Assembly (NCBI RefSeq): GCF_003285545.1
Contig: NZ_QLNV01000006.1
Coordinates: forward strand, 62,001 to 126,000
Source of the DNA: Sinomicrobium soli
GTDB taxonomy: Bacteria; Bacteroidota; Bacteroidia; Flavobacteriales; Flavobacteriaceae
Direction: 5' to 3'
DNA: 64,000 bases
Shown in pieces: positions 8,902 to 17,786 of the stretch; the stretch's first letter is position 1, and every line of letters begins with the position of its first letter. Below the pieces are notes generated by a model. It worked only from the letters and a program-made list of their open reading frames with translations, was not told the DNA's origin and ran no database searches. Position numbers and translations under genes: made by a program.

Positions 8902-9999
8902 ATGAAAAACCTTTTGCTGTCCGTAATCATCACAGGAATGTTGCCTTCAGTATCTGCCCAGGAAAAATATCACAGTGAAGCCCTTGAAGAAGTGGCCGAC
9001 ATCGGAAAAAGTATGGCGATAGGCCTCAGTGTCAACTCCGATAACCGGGTCTTTGTGGCTTTTCCGAACTATGACGGCGACGGGAGGTATGCCCTGACGG
9101 AAATAAGTTCGGGAATGCTTCGTCCCTATCCTGATAAGGGCTGGAACATAAAGAAAGATGACGACAGGCACTTTCTGAGAATACAGGACCTGTACGTGGA
9201 TGCGGAAGACAGGTTGTGGGTGCTCGATTCCAGACCGGCCTCAAGGGGTTCTATTTTCGGCGATCCGGATACACAGGAAGAAGGCAGGTTCAAGCTGGTA
9301 AAAATAAACACGGCAACCGACAGGGTAGAGGAGGTCTATCTTTTTGAAGACCTGGACAAAACCGTCTCGGGGCTTAATGATGTGCGGGTAGATACCGGAA
9401 AACAGCTGGCCTATCTGTCCGATCCGGGGCAGGCGGCTATCGTGGTGCTGGACCTCAGGTCGGGAAAGAGCAGGGTCGTACTGAAGGAGTCCCCCTTTAC
9501 GCTTGCAGATGATATCGTGATTACCTACGGAGACCGCAGGATGGAGGATAAAAACGGCAAACCGTTTTCATCACATGTCAATGGTATTGCGCTTTCACCA
9601 GACTTCGCCCGCCTCTATTTCAAGCCCATAAACAAGGAGCAGCTCTTTAGCATTGAGACATCCCGTCTTGCAGATAGCACGCTTTCTGAAAGGGACCTTC
9701 GCAGTAAGGTAGAAGAAGTGGGGGAGGCAGGCATTACTCACGGGCTTATAGCCGATAGTCGCGGAAACATATACCTTACCACATCAACCGGTTACAGCAT
9801 TTCATATTTCAGTCCGGACGGCAAAAAACATACCCTGGTACGCGATTCCCGGATATTATGGCCGGATTCGCTCGGGATAGGGACCGATGGTTACCTGTAT
9901 TTTACCTGTGCCCAGATGCAGCGCCTGCCACAGTGGAATAAGGGCACAGACCGCACCGAATATCCGTATAAGGTATACAGGGTAAAACTCCCCTTGTAA
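8902..9999 (+). CDS. Secreted Yellow/major-royal-jelly-family beta-propeller protein
   Basis: A 365-residue protein with a signal peptide (MKNLLLSVIITG to VSAQ). Motifs of the royal-jelly/Yellow (dopachrome-conversion-related) family are visible: RLWVLDSR, LSDPGQAAIVVLDL, HVNGIALSPD, ITHGLIADSRGNIY, RILWPDSLG and YLYFTCAQMQRLPQWN near the end. These are six-bladed propellers; bacterial members are often annotated as L-dopachrome tautomerase-related or gluconolactonase-like, and substrates are mostly unknown. I chose the ATG at 8902 because it begins the signal peptide and an upstream promoter-like element overlaps any longer start. It is followed, after 81 nt, by the rhamnosidase, which may indicate a shared carbohydrate theme. 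Confidence 0.8.
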   Translation: MKNLLLSVIITGMLPSVSAQEKYHSEALEEVADIGKSMAIGLSVNSDNRVFVAFPNYDGDGRYALTEISSGMLRPYPDKGWNIKKDDDRHFLRIQDLYVDAEDRLWVLDSRPASRGSIFGDPDTQEEGRFKLVKINTATDRVEEVYLFEDLDKTVSGLNDVRVDTGKQLAYLSDPGQAAIVVLDLRSGKSRVVLKESPFTLADDIVITYGDRRMEDKNGKPFSSHVNGIALSPDFARLYFKPINKEQLFSIETSRLADSTLSERDLRSKVEEVGEAGITHGLIADSRGNIYLTTSTGYSISYFSPDGKKHTLVRDSRILWPDSLGIGTDGYLYFTCAQMQRLPQWNKGTDRTEYPYKVYRVKLPL

Positions 10000-10080
10000 A
10001 ACGCAGCAGTGATTACTTTTGAATTAGTTCGGAAATTAACCTATTTACGGTGGCATACCGTTCTTAAAAAACAGTTATTT

Positions 10081-12750
10081 ATGATCAGGACAGTCTTGTG
10101 TCTCCTTATGGTGCTTTTCTCTGCCTGCGGCGAAGATAATACGGTGCTCCGGGTATCGCACCTTCAAACAGAATACCTCGATACGCCTATGGGCATCGAT
10201 ACGGAACATCCGCGTTTCCGGTGGAAACTTTCCGGTGACGAACCGGTTTTTCAGAAAGAAGTGCAGCTGTACGTCGGTACCGATTCGGCGGCCGTGGCCC
10301 GGGGTGAGGGAGAAATGTGGAAAACAAAATTCAGCGGGAGTGATAACCTGGCCATCTATCGGGGCAGGGAATTGCAGCCTTTTACCAGGTATTACTGGGG
10401 GGTTATGGTTACCGGTGACAAGGATGAAAAAAGTAATATCCGGGTATCCGGTTTTGAGACGGGAATGATGGGCGAAGAGAACTGGGAAGGAGAATGGATT
10501 ACCGATACCGACGATATCACCCTGAAACCTGCCCCTTATTTCCGGAAGGTGGTGGATAACCCCGAAGGGAAGAAGGTGGTAAAAGCCAGGGCCTATATAG
10601 CCGCTGCCGGATTGTATGAACTGTATATGAACGGGAAGAAAATAGGGGACCACCGTCTGGATCCCGTATATACCCGGTTCGACAAGCGCAATGTCTACGT
10701 TACCTACGATGTTACCGATGCCTTTCGGGACGGGCAGACCGCTGTCGGCGTATTGCTCGGCAACGGCTGGTACAACCACCAGTCTACCGCGGTGTGGAAC
10801 TTTCACGAGGCCGGATGGCGGAACAGGCCGCGGTATTGCCTGAACATACGGCTTACCTACGACGATGGCACTGTAAAGACCATCGCAACTGACGATAGCT
10901 GGAAAACTGCGCTCAGCCCGGTAGTGTTCAACAGCATCTATACCGCCGAGCATTACAATGCCCTGAAGGAACAGCCCGGGTGGAATACTCCCGGTTTTGA
11001 CGATTCGGGATGGAAACCGGTAAAACTGACCGAAGCACCTTCAGACCGTATTGTGTCCCAGGTCATTCCGCCTATCCGAAATGTGGAGGAAATAACCCCT
11101 GTCGCTATGGAAAAAAAGAGTGACAAACGCTATATTTTTGATCTCGGAAGAAATATTTCCGGGGTTACCCGGCTCCGGGCAGCGGGACCGAAAGGTACGA
11201 GGATATGGGTTACCCATGCCGAACAGCTGGATGACAGGGGAGGGCCTGACCTCTCCAATATCGACGTGCATTACCGCCCCAGGGACACGCTCGATCCGTT
11301 TCAGACTGATATCTATACACTGAAAGGTGAAGGAGAAGAGACCTTTATGCCGCATTTTAATTACAAGGGGTTCCAGTATGTAGAAGTAAAAAGCGACCAG
11401 CCGATCCGCTTGCAGAAGTCGGGCCTGAAAGGCTATTTTATGCATACCGATGTACGCCCTTCCGGAAGCATTACGTCGTCCGATACCCTGCTCAACAGGA
11501 TCTGGGAAGCAACCAATGCTTCCTATCTGTCCAACCTGTTCGGCTATCCCACCGACTGTCCGCAACGTGAAAAAAACGGGTGGACGGGCGATGCCCATAT
11601 CAACATTCACACCGGGCTGTACAATTTTGATGCCATTACCGTATATGAGAAATGGATGGCCGACCACCGCGACGAGCAGCAACCCAACGGGGTACTGCCA
11701 TCTATCATCCCCACCGGGGGCTGGGGGTACGACTGGGGCAACGGGCCCGACTGGACCAGTACCATAGCCATAATACCCTGGGAACTATATCTTTTTTACG
11801 GCGATGACAGGGCTTTGCGGAAAATGTACGACCCCATAAAAAAATACGTAGACCATATCACCTCCGTAAGTGATGATGACGGACTTACCGGCTGGGGGCT
11901 GGGCGACTGGGTTCCGGTAAAATCCAGATCGCCCAAAGAGCTTACTTCGTCTGTTTACTACTACGTCGATACCGTTATCCTGAGCAGGGCTGCAGCACTT
12001 TTCGGGAGGGAGGACGACCATAGAAAGTACAGTCAACTGGCCGAAAATATAAAAGAAGCCATAAACCACCGGTACCTCAATACCGAAACCGGGATATACG
12101 GCCAGGGCTACCAGACCGAGCTCAGCGCCCCGTTATACTGGGGCATAGTACCCGAAGCCTTACGCCCGAAAGTGGCCGGTAACCTGGCCGGTGCAGTCCG
12201 GGAGGCTGATAATCATATCGATGTGGGACTGCTGGGAACACGTACCATTCTGGGAGCCCTGAGCCAGAACGGTTATGCAGACCTCGCCTATGAAGTGGCT
12301 ACAAAAGACACCTATCCTTCCTGGGGCTGGTGGATCAGGAACGGGGCCACTACCTTATACGAAAACTGGGATATCAATGCCGCTGCCGATATATCCAGAA
12401 ACCACATCATGTTCGGTGCCATAGGGGGATGGTTGTACACCGGAATAGGGGGGATCTTTCCCGACGAGACCCGTCCCGGGTTCAGACACGTAAAACTAAA
12501 ACCCAATTTCGTCGGGGGCCTCGAAACATTCGGTGCCACATACCGGGGGCCTTACGGGGATATCGTTTCTTCCTGGAAGCGGCAGAACGATCGGGTGGTA
12601 TACACGGTTAACATACCTTCCAACAGCACAGCCACGGTATACCTGGAGGGAAACAGGGTAAAGTACCGGGGGAGTGATTTAAGCCCCGAAACCGGAAAGC
12701 AATACAAAATAGCCCTTGTTCCGGGAACTCACGAACTCGAACTGTGGTAG
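10081..12750 (+). CDS. GH78 alpha-L-rhamnosidase, lipoprotein
   Basis: An 889-residue glycoside hydrolase that should release terminal alpha-L-rhamnose from plant or bacterial glycans or glycosides. The ATG at 10081 is preferred because it begins a lipoprotein signal with lipobox Cys16 (LFSAC). Order of parts: N-terminal Ig-like segment, rhamnosidase N and concanavalin-like domains (about 150-400), (alpha/alpha)6 catalytic barrel (about 430-790), C-terminal beta-sandwich. The catalytic motif DCPQREKNGWTGD gives Asp492, Glu497 and Asp504, with exactly the 5- and 7-residue spacing of Asp567/Glu572/Asp579 in Bacillus RhaB. The second acid of the pair is Glu761 in LYENWD. Likely anchored in the outer membrane, facing either side. 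No SusCD pair is next to it. Confidence 0.93.
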   Translation: MIRTVLCLLMVLFSACGEDNTVLRVSHLQTEYLDTPMGIDTEHPRFRWKLSGDEPVFQKEVQLYVGTDSAAVARGEGEMWKTKFSGSDNLAIYRGRELQPFTRYYWGVMVTGDKDEKSNIRVSGFETGMMGEENWEGEWITDTDDITLKPAPYFRKVVDNPEGKKVVKARAYIAAAGLYELYMNGKKIGDHRLDPVYTRFDKRNVYVTYDVTDAFRDGQTAVGVLLGNGWYNHQSTAVWNFHEAGWRNRPRYCLNIRLTYDDGTVKTIATDDSWKTALSPVVFNSIYTAEHYNALKEQPGWNTPGFDDSGWKPVKLTEAPSDRIVSQVIPPIRNVEEITPVAMEKKSDKRYIFDLGRNISGVTRLRAAGPKGTRIWVTHAEQLDDRGGPDLSNIDVHYRPRDTLDPFQTDIYTLKGEGEETFMPHFNYKGFQYVEVKSDQPIRLQKSGLKGYFMHTDVRPSGSITSSDTLLNRIWEATNASYLSNLFGYPTDCPQREKNGWTGDAHINIHTGLYNFDAITVYEKWMADHRDEQQPNGVLPSIIPTGGWGYDWGNGPDWTSTIAIIPWELYLFYGDDRALRKMYDPIKKYVDHITSVSDDDGLTGWGLGDWVPVKSRSPKELTSSVYYYVDTVILSRAAALFGREDDHRKYSQLAENIKEAINHRYLNTETGIYGQGYQTELSAPLYWGIVPEALRPKVAGNLAGAVREADNHIDVGLLGTRTILGALSQNGYADLAYEVATKDTYPSWGWWIRNGATTLYENWDINAAADISRNHIMFGAIGGWLYTGIGGIFPDETRPGFRHVKLKPNFVGGLETFGATYRGPYGDIVSSWKRQNDRVVYTVNIPSNSTATVYLEGNRVKYRGSDLSPETGKQYKIALVPGTHELELW

Positions 12751-12784
12751 ACGGTACAGTAAATTTAAAATAACATAATATTAT

Positions 12785-12840
12785 GGCAGGGAGCCGAAAT
12801 AGTTGTACCTTTACGGGTAATAGGATTTCCGGCTCCTGCC
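12785..12840. terminator. Large inverted repeat after the rhamnosidase gene
   Basis: Arms 12785-12800 and 12825-12840 pair over 15 bp with one bulged base on each side, GC-rich at the base, loop 24 nt. There is no T run, so it may be a Rho-type or mRNA-stabilising hairpin. A TACCTTTA box (12806-12813) lies in its loop and could be a promoter for the following gene. Confidence 0.45.
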
Positions 12841-12943
12841 AATGCCTTTTCTGATGTTTGGTATTCTTCGGTATATTTCAGTCTTAGCCTTTTCAGCTGC
12901 CGCCTCTCCGTACAACGAAACTTATTAATATAAACGATAGTAT

Positions 12944-13381
12944 ATGGCAGACTCCTTCTTTAAAAAAGAAAATGCAAAGAAAAAAGCAAAGAAACAACAG
13001 GAAAAGGCCCGCAGAAGGGAAGAGCGGAAGACAAGTAACAACAAGGGAAAAGGGTTTGAGAGCATGATAGCCTATGTAGACGAAAGAGGGAATCTCAGTG
13101 CAACCCCTCCGGGAGAGCGCAGTCCCGGGGATACCCCAGACCCGGTTCCCGGAAATACCGAAGCTTCCGCACCGGAAGATTTTGGGCAGCACACGGGTGT
13201 CCTCGTTTCTTTTTTCGACAGTAAGGGGTTTGGTTTTATAAAGGATGATGCCAGCGGCGATACGGTCTTTGTGCACAAAAACCACTTTCTGGGGGCTGTT
13301 GCGGAGCGGGACAGGGTCACCTTTATCAAGGAGCGGACCCCCAAAGGCTATAGCGCCACCAGAGTAAAAAGATCAGAATAA
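12944..13381 (+). CDS. Cold-shock-domain protein with basic N-terminal tail
   Basis: A 145-residue protein in two parts. Residues 1-35 are almost wholly charged and helix-prone (FKKENAKKKAKKQQEKARRR), and residues 40-78 are a Pro/Gly-rich linker. The C-terminal 65 residues form a cold-shock domain with RNP1 KGFGFI and RNP2 VFVHK. Such proteins bind single-stranded RNA or DNA; the basic tail should strengthen RNA or ribosome association. It converges on a second cold-shock gene and a DEAD-box helicase, all plausible parts of RNA remodelling at low temperature. No membrane segment or signal peptide. Confidence 0.85.
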   Translation: MADSFFKKENAKKKAKKQQEKARRREERKTSNNKGKGFESMIAYVDERGNLSATPPGERSPGDTPDPVPGNTEASAPEDFGQHTGVLVSFFDSKGFGFIKDDASGDTVFVHKNHFLGAVAERDRVTFIKERTPKGYSATRVKRSE

Positions 13382-13472
13382 TAAGAATTGGGAGATAGTG
13401 GCTGATAAGAACATAAAAACCTCCGGCCGGGAGGGAATGTGTTTTCGTGGTCTCATACTCGTATATAAAACG

Positions 13473-13523
13473 ATACCTGCAAGGTTTACCTCGTTAAAGG
13501 AAATCCCTGCAGGTATTGATTTT
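13473..13523. terminator. Bidirectional terminator between two cold-shock genes
   Basis: Arms 13473-13490 and 13499-13516 form a long hairpin (nine perfect outer pairs ATACCTGCA/TGCAGGTAT, then further pairs with mismatches) with an 8-nt loop. It is followed on the plus strand by a short T-rich run. It sits between convergent genes ending at 13381 and 13539. Confidence 0.65.
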
Positions 13524-13538
13524 TCAGACAGACCTTAA

Positions 13539-13733
13539 TTAGTCCAGTACTTCTACGTTAACAGCACTTAAGCCGCGGTTTCCCTGCGTGGTTTCGTATT
13601 GTACCTTGTCATTTTCCCTGATCTCGTCTACAAGTCCGGTGTAGTGGACAAATATCTCCTGGGAATTGTCTTCCGGGGTAATAAAGCCGAATCCTCGTTC
13701 GGTATTAAAAAATTTAACGGTTCCTTTTTTCAT
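13539..13733 (-). CDS. Cold-shock protein, CspA family
   Basis: A 64-residue single cold-shock domain: MKKGTVKFFN start, RNP1 RGFGFI, RNP2 IFVHY. This is the standard length for a stand-alone RNA-chaperone of the CspA family. It lies 18 nt downstream of the DEAD-box helicase gene and is very likely cotranscribed with it. Cold-shock proteins melt RNA secondary structure in the cytoplasm and work together with DEAD-box helicases. Assignment to the family is secure; which paralogue it is cannot be told. Confidence 0.92.
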   Translation of the reverse strand: MKKGTVKFFNTERGFGFITPEDNSQEIFVHYTGLVDEIRENDKVQYETTQGNRGLSAVNVEVLD

Positions 13734-13751
13734 AATGAATTCATTTAATTA

Positions 13752-14939
13752 TTAATTGATAAAAGTATAGGCCCTGCCTTGTTTTCCGGCCCTGCCTGTT
13801 CTTCCTATGCGATGAATATAACTATCCAGGCTCTGGGGCATCTGGTAGTTGATAACATGGGTCACATTATCTACATCAATACCCCTGGCAGCTACATCGG
13901 TAGCGACCAGTACACGTATTTTGCCCGATTTGAAATGCTGGATGGTCCGGGTTCTGTAATTCTGTGATTTGTTGCCGTGGATCACGTCGGAGTGTATCCC
14001 GGTCCTGGTGAGCTGTTTGTTTATTTTATCTACGGCTCTTTTGGTCTCTGCAAAGAGGATCACTTTTTTACAGGACTTTTCCTTTAGAAGGTTGTGCAGT
14101 ACCTCAAATTTGTTTTCGCCCTCAGACAGCTTTATGATATGCTGCTTTACATTGCTGCTCGATTCGGTGCCACTGCTGGCTTTTACCCGCACGGAACTGG
14201 CAACGATATCTTTGATCAGTGGTTCCTGTCCCGGGTTTATCGTAGCCGAAAACAGCATGGTCTGCTTCCTCGAAGACATCAGGGAAATCAAGGTCTTAAC
14301 GCTCTTTATAAATCCCATATCCAGCATGCGGTCGAATTCGTCCAGCACGAGTCCGTTGATACCTTGCAGTGGTAAAGCCCCTTGTTCTGCCAGGTCCAGC
14401 AATCTGCCCGGGGTGCCTATAACGAGGTGGTTTTTACGTTTTGCCCTGGCTATATCCCGGCCAACACTGGTGCCGCCTATAAAACATGCAGAGAAAAACT
14501 TGAGTCCGCCGGCAAGCGCTTCAAACTCTTCCCGGACCTGTAAGGCCAGTTCGCGGGTAGGGACGACCACCAGGTACCGGGTACGGGGGGTGACGAGTAA
14601 TTGTTGTATGATGGGAATGAGGAATGCCCCGGTCTTTCCGGTTCCGGTAGAGGCTATGCCCACCAGATTCTCCCCGTTGACCAGGGGAGAAATGGTCTTT
14701 TCCTGGATTTCGGTAGGATGGGTATATCCCTTTTTATGCAGGTTCTTTTGCAACAAGGGGTGAAGGTTCATTTCTCCGTAAGTTTGTTGCGCAACAAAAG
14801 TCGCGGAAGAATGCTCCGGAGTCTTTTTGGTATGCTGCAAAAGTGCCGTAGTGCTCAGGGATGAAGTTTTACGGTTCCCTGCGGGCGGCCTTCTTCTCTG
14901 CGGAGTGTTTCTGGTATTGTTATTTTTTTTGTAATACAT
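13752..14939 (-). CDS. DEAD-box ATP-dependent RNA helicase
   Basis: A 395-residue RNA helicase. After a 50-residue basic, low-complexity N-terminus come the Q motif (HPTEIQEKT), motif I ASTGTGKTG, Ia PTREL, Ib GTPGRLLD, motif II as DEFD instead of DEAD, motif III SAT, then helicase C with TDVAARGID and HRIGRTGRAGK. It lacks the long C-terminal RNA-binding extension of DeaD/CsdA and ends just after motif VI, like a short RhlE-type protein. Expected role: unwinding of RNA during ribosome assembly or mRNA decay, especially in the cold, given the downstream csp gene. The DEFD variant of motif II keeps the catalytic DE pair. Confidence 0.92.
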   Translation of the reverse strand: MYYKKNNNTRNTPQRRRPPAGNRKTSSLSTTALLQHTKKTPEHSSATFVAQQTYGEMNLHPLLQKNLHKKGYTHPTEIQEKTISPLVNGENLVGIASTGTGKTGAFLIPIIQQLLVTPRTRYLVVVPTRELALQVREEFEALAGGLKFFSACFIGGTSVGRDIARAKRKNHLVIGTPGRLLDLAEQGALPLQGINGLVLDEFDRMLDMGFIKSVKTLISLMSSRKQTMLFSATINPGQEPLIKDIVASSVRVKASSGTESSSNVKQHIIKLSEGENKFEVLHNLLKEKSCKKVILFAETKRAVDKINKQLTRTGIHSDVIHGNKSQNYRTRTIQHFKSGKIRVLVATDVAARGIDVDNVTHVINYQMPQSLDSYIHRIGRTGRAGKQGRAYTFIN

Positions 14940-15556
14940 TATAAATTTCTGTTTTTATGAAAATAAAAGCCTGTATTCCACGAAACGGGTTCGGGACAGG
15001 CAGACTGTTTGCGAATGAAATAATTTTTACGTACTGGTGATGTTTGACATATTGAAATATATACGTACTTCAGGGGGTACACATACCGGGTTTCGGTGGC
15101 CAGGGGCGTATAACAGGACAAAGAATACGGAATTTTTGATAAAAGTGATTTTAAATTTTACAAACAAATATTACCGGCTTTTCTGCAAAAAGCGTTTTGT
15201 TATTCTATAAGAGTAAACTTTGTGGATTACAAAAATGAGAAAGTAGTGTTATAGAGGAGGAGACTGCGTAGTGCCCACTTAAACGGATACCTGTCAAGTG
15301 CAATATGACAACCTAAACTTTATAAAATATAATGATCGTGGTTTTTAATAAAACATGCGCAAATGTATGATAATATTTTTAATAAATACGTGATATTTTT
15401 TTATTTTAGTTAGAAATATTTTATGAAGGTACAGCATTGGTAACGATTCCTGTATATATACCCAATTCCAGTGATACTTCTGAAAGGGGACATGATGTAA
15501 ATTGCATCATAGAATTCCGGAGTGTCGTAGTAATGTAAAATCTAATCGTATAAATT
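14940..15556. other. Long AT-rich intergenic region
   Basis: About 600 bases between divergent genes. Short frames on both strands here lack domains and are probably chance. The part next to the helicase may be its 5' untranslated region, which in cold-shock genes is often long and structured, but I could not find a defined structure by eye. Confidence 0.4.
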
Positions 15557-15883
15557 ATGAATCCGAAAGCACAATCCATTGTAAGTTATCTTGGTATTTT
15601 CTGGCTGGTGGCCTATTTTGCAGGCAAGGACCAGCGAGACGACCTGAGCCGGTATCACCTCAAGCAGGGACTGGGGCTCTTTATAACCGGTATACTGTTT
15701 AATATTGCGGTAACCATTGTCAATGCCATATCATCCAGCCTGGGCATGATCGTAGGCCTGGTAGGGATTGTTTTCCTGGTATTTCTGATTATGGGGATCA
15801 TTAATGCGGTGAATGAAGAGAAGAAGCCCCTGCCGGTCATCGGCAAGATGTTCGAAGACAAGTTCTCGTTTATCGATAAGTAA
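15557..15883 (+). CDS. Small DUF4870-like membrane protein
   Basis: A 108-residue protein with three hydrophobic segments (about 8-21, 38-60, 63-84). A conserved DLSRYHLKQGLGL motif lies after the first segment. This is the pattern of DUF4870/Tic20-like small membrane proteins, sometimes labelled import component protein in Bacteroidota. The function is unproven. It stands alone, with about 195 nt to the next gene. Confidence 0.75.
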   Translation: MNPKAQSIVSYLGIFWLVAYFAGKDQRDDLSRYHLKQGLGLFITGILFNIAVTIVNAISSSLGMIVGLVGIVFLVFLIMGIINAVNEEKKPLPVIGKMFEDKFSFIDK

Positions 15884-16078
15884 GTACGGGTCCCGGTTGC
15901 GAAAGTGATCCGGGACCGTGTTCGTCTTCCCTTATTCTGAAGTCTGTATTACTTCGCGTTTTAAGCCTGTATTTACGTCAAAAAAAGGTATCTTCGTTCC
16001 CTGAAAGTAGCTAAAGCTTATTCTTTGGTTCTTTTTAAACAGTTTCTCAAATTCCGGACGGGATAAAAGAAGATAACT

Positions 16079-16882
16079 ATGTCTAAAGTGGTTTTGATTA
16101 CCGGGGGCTCTTCGGGAATAGGAAAGTGCATGGGCGAATACCTTACGGCCAGGGGGCTTAAGGTATACGGCACCAGCAGGAACCCGGAGAAAGTAACGGT
16201 ATCGGTATTTCCATTGCTGAAAATGGATGTGAGAGATCCGGTTTCCGTGTCACAGGCGGTAGAAAACCTCCTGGAGGCGGAGTCGAGGATCGATGTGCTG
16301 ATCAATAATGCCGGGGTGGGTATCACAGGGCCCCTGGAGGAGATCCCGGAGGAGGAGGTACACCAGCATTTCGAAACCAATTTTTTCGGTCCGCTCCGGG
16401 TGATCAGGGCGGTTCTGCCTGCCATGAGAGCACAGCAGGAAGGCCTTATTGTCAATGTAACTTCTATTGCCGGGTATATGGGGCTGCCTTACAGGGGGAT
16501 ATATTCTTCTTCCAAAGGGGCACTCGAATTACTTACCGAAGCCCTGCGGATGGAAATCAGGGATTTTGGTGTACAGGCCGTAAATGTGGCCCCGGGAGAC
16601 TTCGCTACCAATATTGCGGCAGGACGCTATCACGCCCCGGTGCGGGAAGGATCGCCCTATGAAGAGAAGTACGGAAAAATCCTCCGGCTTATGGATGAAC
16701 ACGTCGATGAAGGAGGAGACCCGCAGCAGATGGCCAGGGCGGTATACCGCATTATCACTTCAGGATCGCCCCGTATCCACTACAAGGTAGGGGCCTTTAT
16801 GCAGAAGTTCTCCATAGTGCTGAAGCGCATCCTTCCGGACAAGGTCTATGAAAAACTGTTGATCAATCATTATAAGCTGTAG
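16079..16882 (+). CDS. Short-chain dehydrogenase/reductase (SDR)
   Basis: A 267-residue classical SDR. The NAD(P)-binding motif TGGSSGIG is at residues 8-15, NNAG at 76-79, and the catalytic Ser129, Tyr142 and Lys146 (YSSSK) are all present. Arg34 in GTSRN after beta-2 suggests NADP(H) preference. The substrate is unknown; proteins of this kind are often annotated simply as SDR oxidoreductase. It is probably monocistronic, and a TATCTTCG box at 15989 may be its promoter. Fully intact and of normal length. Confidence 0.88.
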   Translation: MSKVVLITGGSSGIGKCMGEYLTARGLKVYGTSRNPEKVTVSVFPLLKMDVRDPVSVSQAVENLLEAESRIDVLINNAGVGITGPLEEIPEEEVHQHFETNFFGPLRVIRAVLPAMRAQQEGLIVNVTSIAGYMGLPYRGIYSSSKGALELLTEALRMEIRDFGVQAVNVAPGDFATNIAAGRYHAPVREGSPYEEKYGKILRLMDEHVDEGGDPQQMARAVYRIITSGSPRIHYKVGAFMQKFSIVLKRILPDKVYEKLLINHYKL

Positions 16883-17040
16883 TACTATACGGATAAAAAC
16901 AGGTATAACCTGATTATATATAACAACTTAACTTTGAATTTATTCACATGAAATGCCCATGACCAGATTTCCGGACATTTACCGATATGATCATCAGGGC
17001 ATTCCATCTGACCTATGAAAAACAAATAAAAAAAGAACAG

Positions 17041-17697
17041 ATGAAATTTTTTATCGACACTGCCAATTTGCAGCAAATTGAGGAAGCACAGGCTTTAGGA
17101 GTGCTTGACGGCGTAACCACCAATCCGTCGCTTATGGCCAAGGAAGGTATTACCGGGAGGGATAATATCCTGAAACACTACGTGGATATCTGTAATATTG
17201 TAGAAGGCGACGTATCTGCCGAAGTTATCGCGACCGATCTTGAAGGAATGATAAAGGAAGGGGAAGAGCTTGCCGACCTGCACGAACAGATTGTGGTAAA
17301 GGTGCCCATGATCAGGGACGGGGTAAAGGCGATCAAGTATTTTACCGATAAGGGCATACGTACCAACTGTACCCTGGTATTTTCTCCCGGGCAGGCCCTG
17401 CTTGCCGCCAAGGCAGGGGCCTCATACGTTTCTCCGTTTATAGGGCGCCTGGACGATATTTCTACGGACGGACTGAACCTTATTGCGGAGATCAGGCAGA
17501 TATACGACAACTACGGTTTCACCACCGAGATCCTCGCTGCTTCCGTAAGACATACCATGCATGTGATAGACTGTGCCAAGATAGGTGCAGATGTCATGAC
17601 GGGGCCCTTGTCTTCCATTACAGGACTGCTGAAACATCCGCTTACCGATATCGGGCTGGAGAAATTCCTGGAAGACTACAAAAAAGGGAATGCATAG
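17041..17697 (+). CDS. fsa: Fructose-6-phosphate aldolase / TalC-type transaldolase
   Basis: A 218-residue class I aldolase of the short transaldolase family. Landmarks: [10 protein letters not shown] start, DGVTTNPSL at 23-31, and the Schiff-base Lys87 in VVKVPM. The ATG at 17041 is chosen because the family begins exactly there; a longer frame from 16987 adds unrelated residues. It either cleaves fructose-6-phosphate to dihydroxyacetone and glyceraldehyde-3-phosphate or works as a transaldolase in the pentose phosphate pathway; the two subgroups cannot be separated with certainty here. A TAACTTTG box (16929-16936) about 100 nt upstream could be the promoter. Confidence 0.9.
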   Translation: MKFFIDTANLQQIEEAQALGVLDGVTTNPSLMAKEGITGRDNILKHYVDICNIVEGDVSAEVIATDLEGMIKEGEELADLHEQIVVKVPMIRDGVKAIKYFTDKGIRTNCTLVFSPGQALLAAKAGASYVSPFIGRLDDISTDGLNLIAEIRQIYDNYGFTTEILAASVRHTMHVIDCAKIGADVMTGPLSSITGLLKHPLTDIGLEKFLEDYKKGNA

Positions 17698-17725
17698 CCC
17701 CCTCTATAGTCTGAGGTATTATTGA

Positions 17726-17763
17726 GTTATTAGGCCCGCCGGAACTCCGGCTGGCTTAATAAC
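17726..17763. terminator. Hairpin terminator between convergent genes
   Basis: Arms 17726-17742 and 17747-17763 form a 17-bp stem including two G-T pairs, with loop AACT. It sits between fsa (plus) and the lipoprotein gene (minus), so it can serve both. The AT-rich outer arms resemble the AATAACCT octamer repeats seen elsewhere in this window. Confidence 0.7.
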
Positions 17764-17786
17764 CCCATTTGCATTTGGAGAATAGC

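Noticed and set aside
8634-8933. A 99-codon minus-strand frame in the divergent intergenic region
   Set aside because: Cys/Phe/His-rich chance composition, no domain, and it overlaps the promoter and start of the Yellow-like gene.
8902-12750. Polysaccharide utilisation locus around the rhamnosidase
   Set aside because: No SusC/SusD pair, sensor or further glycoside hydrolases are adjacent; the nearby TonB receptor belongs to the protease operon.
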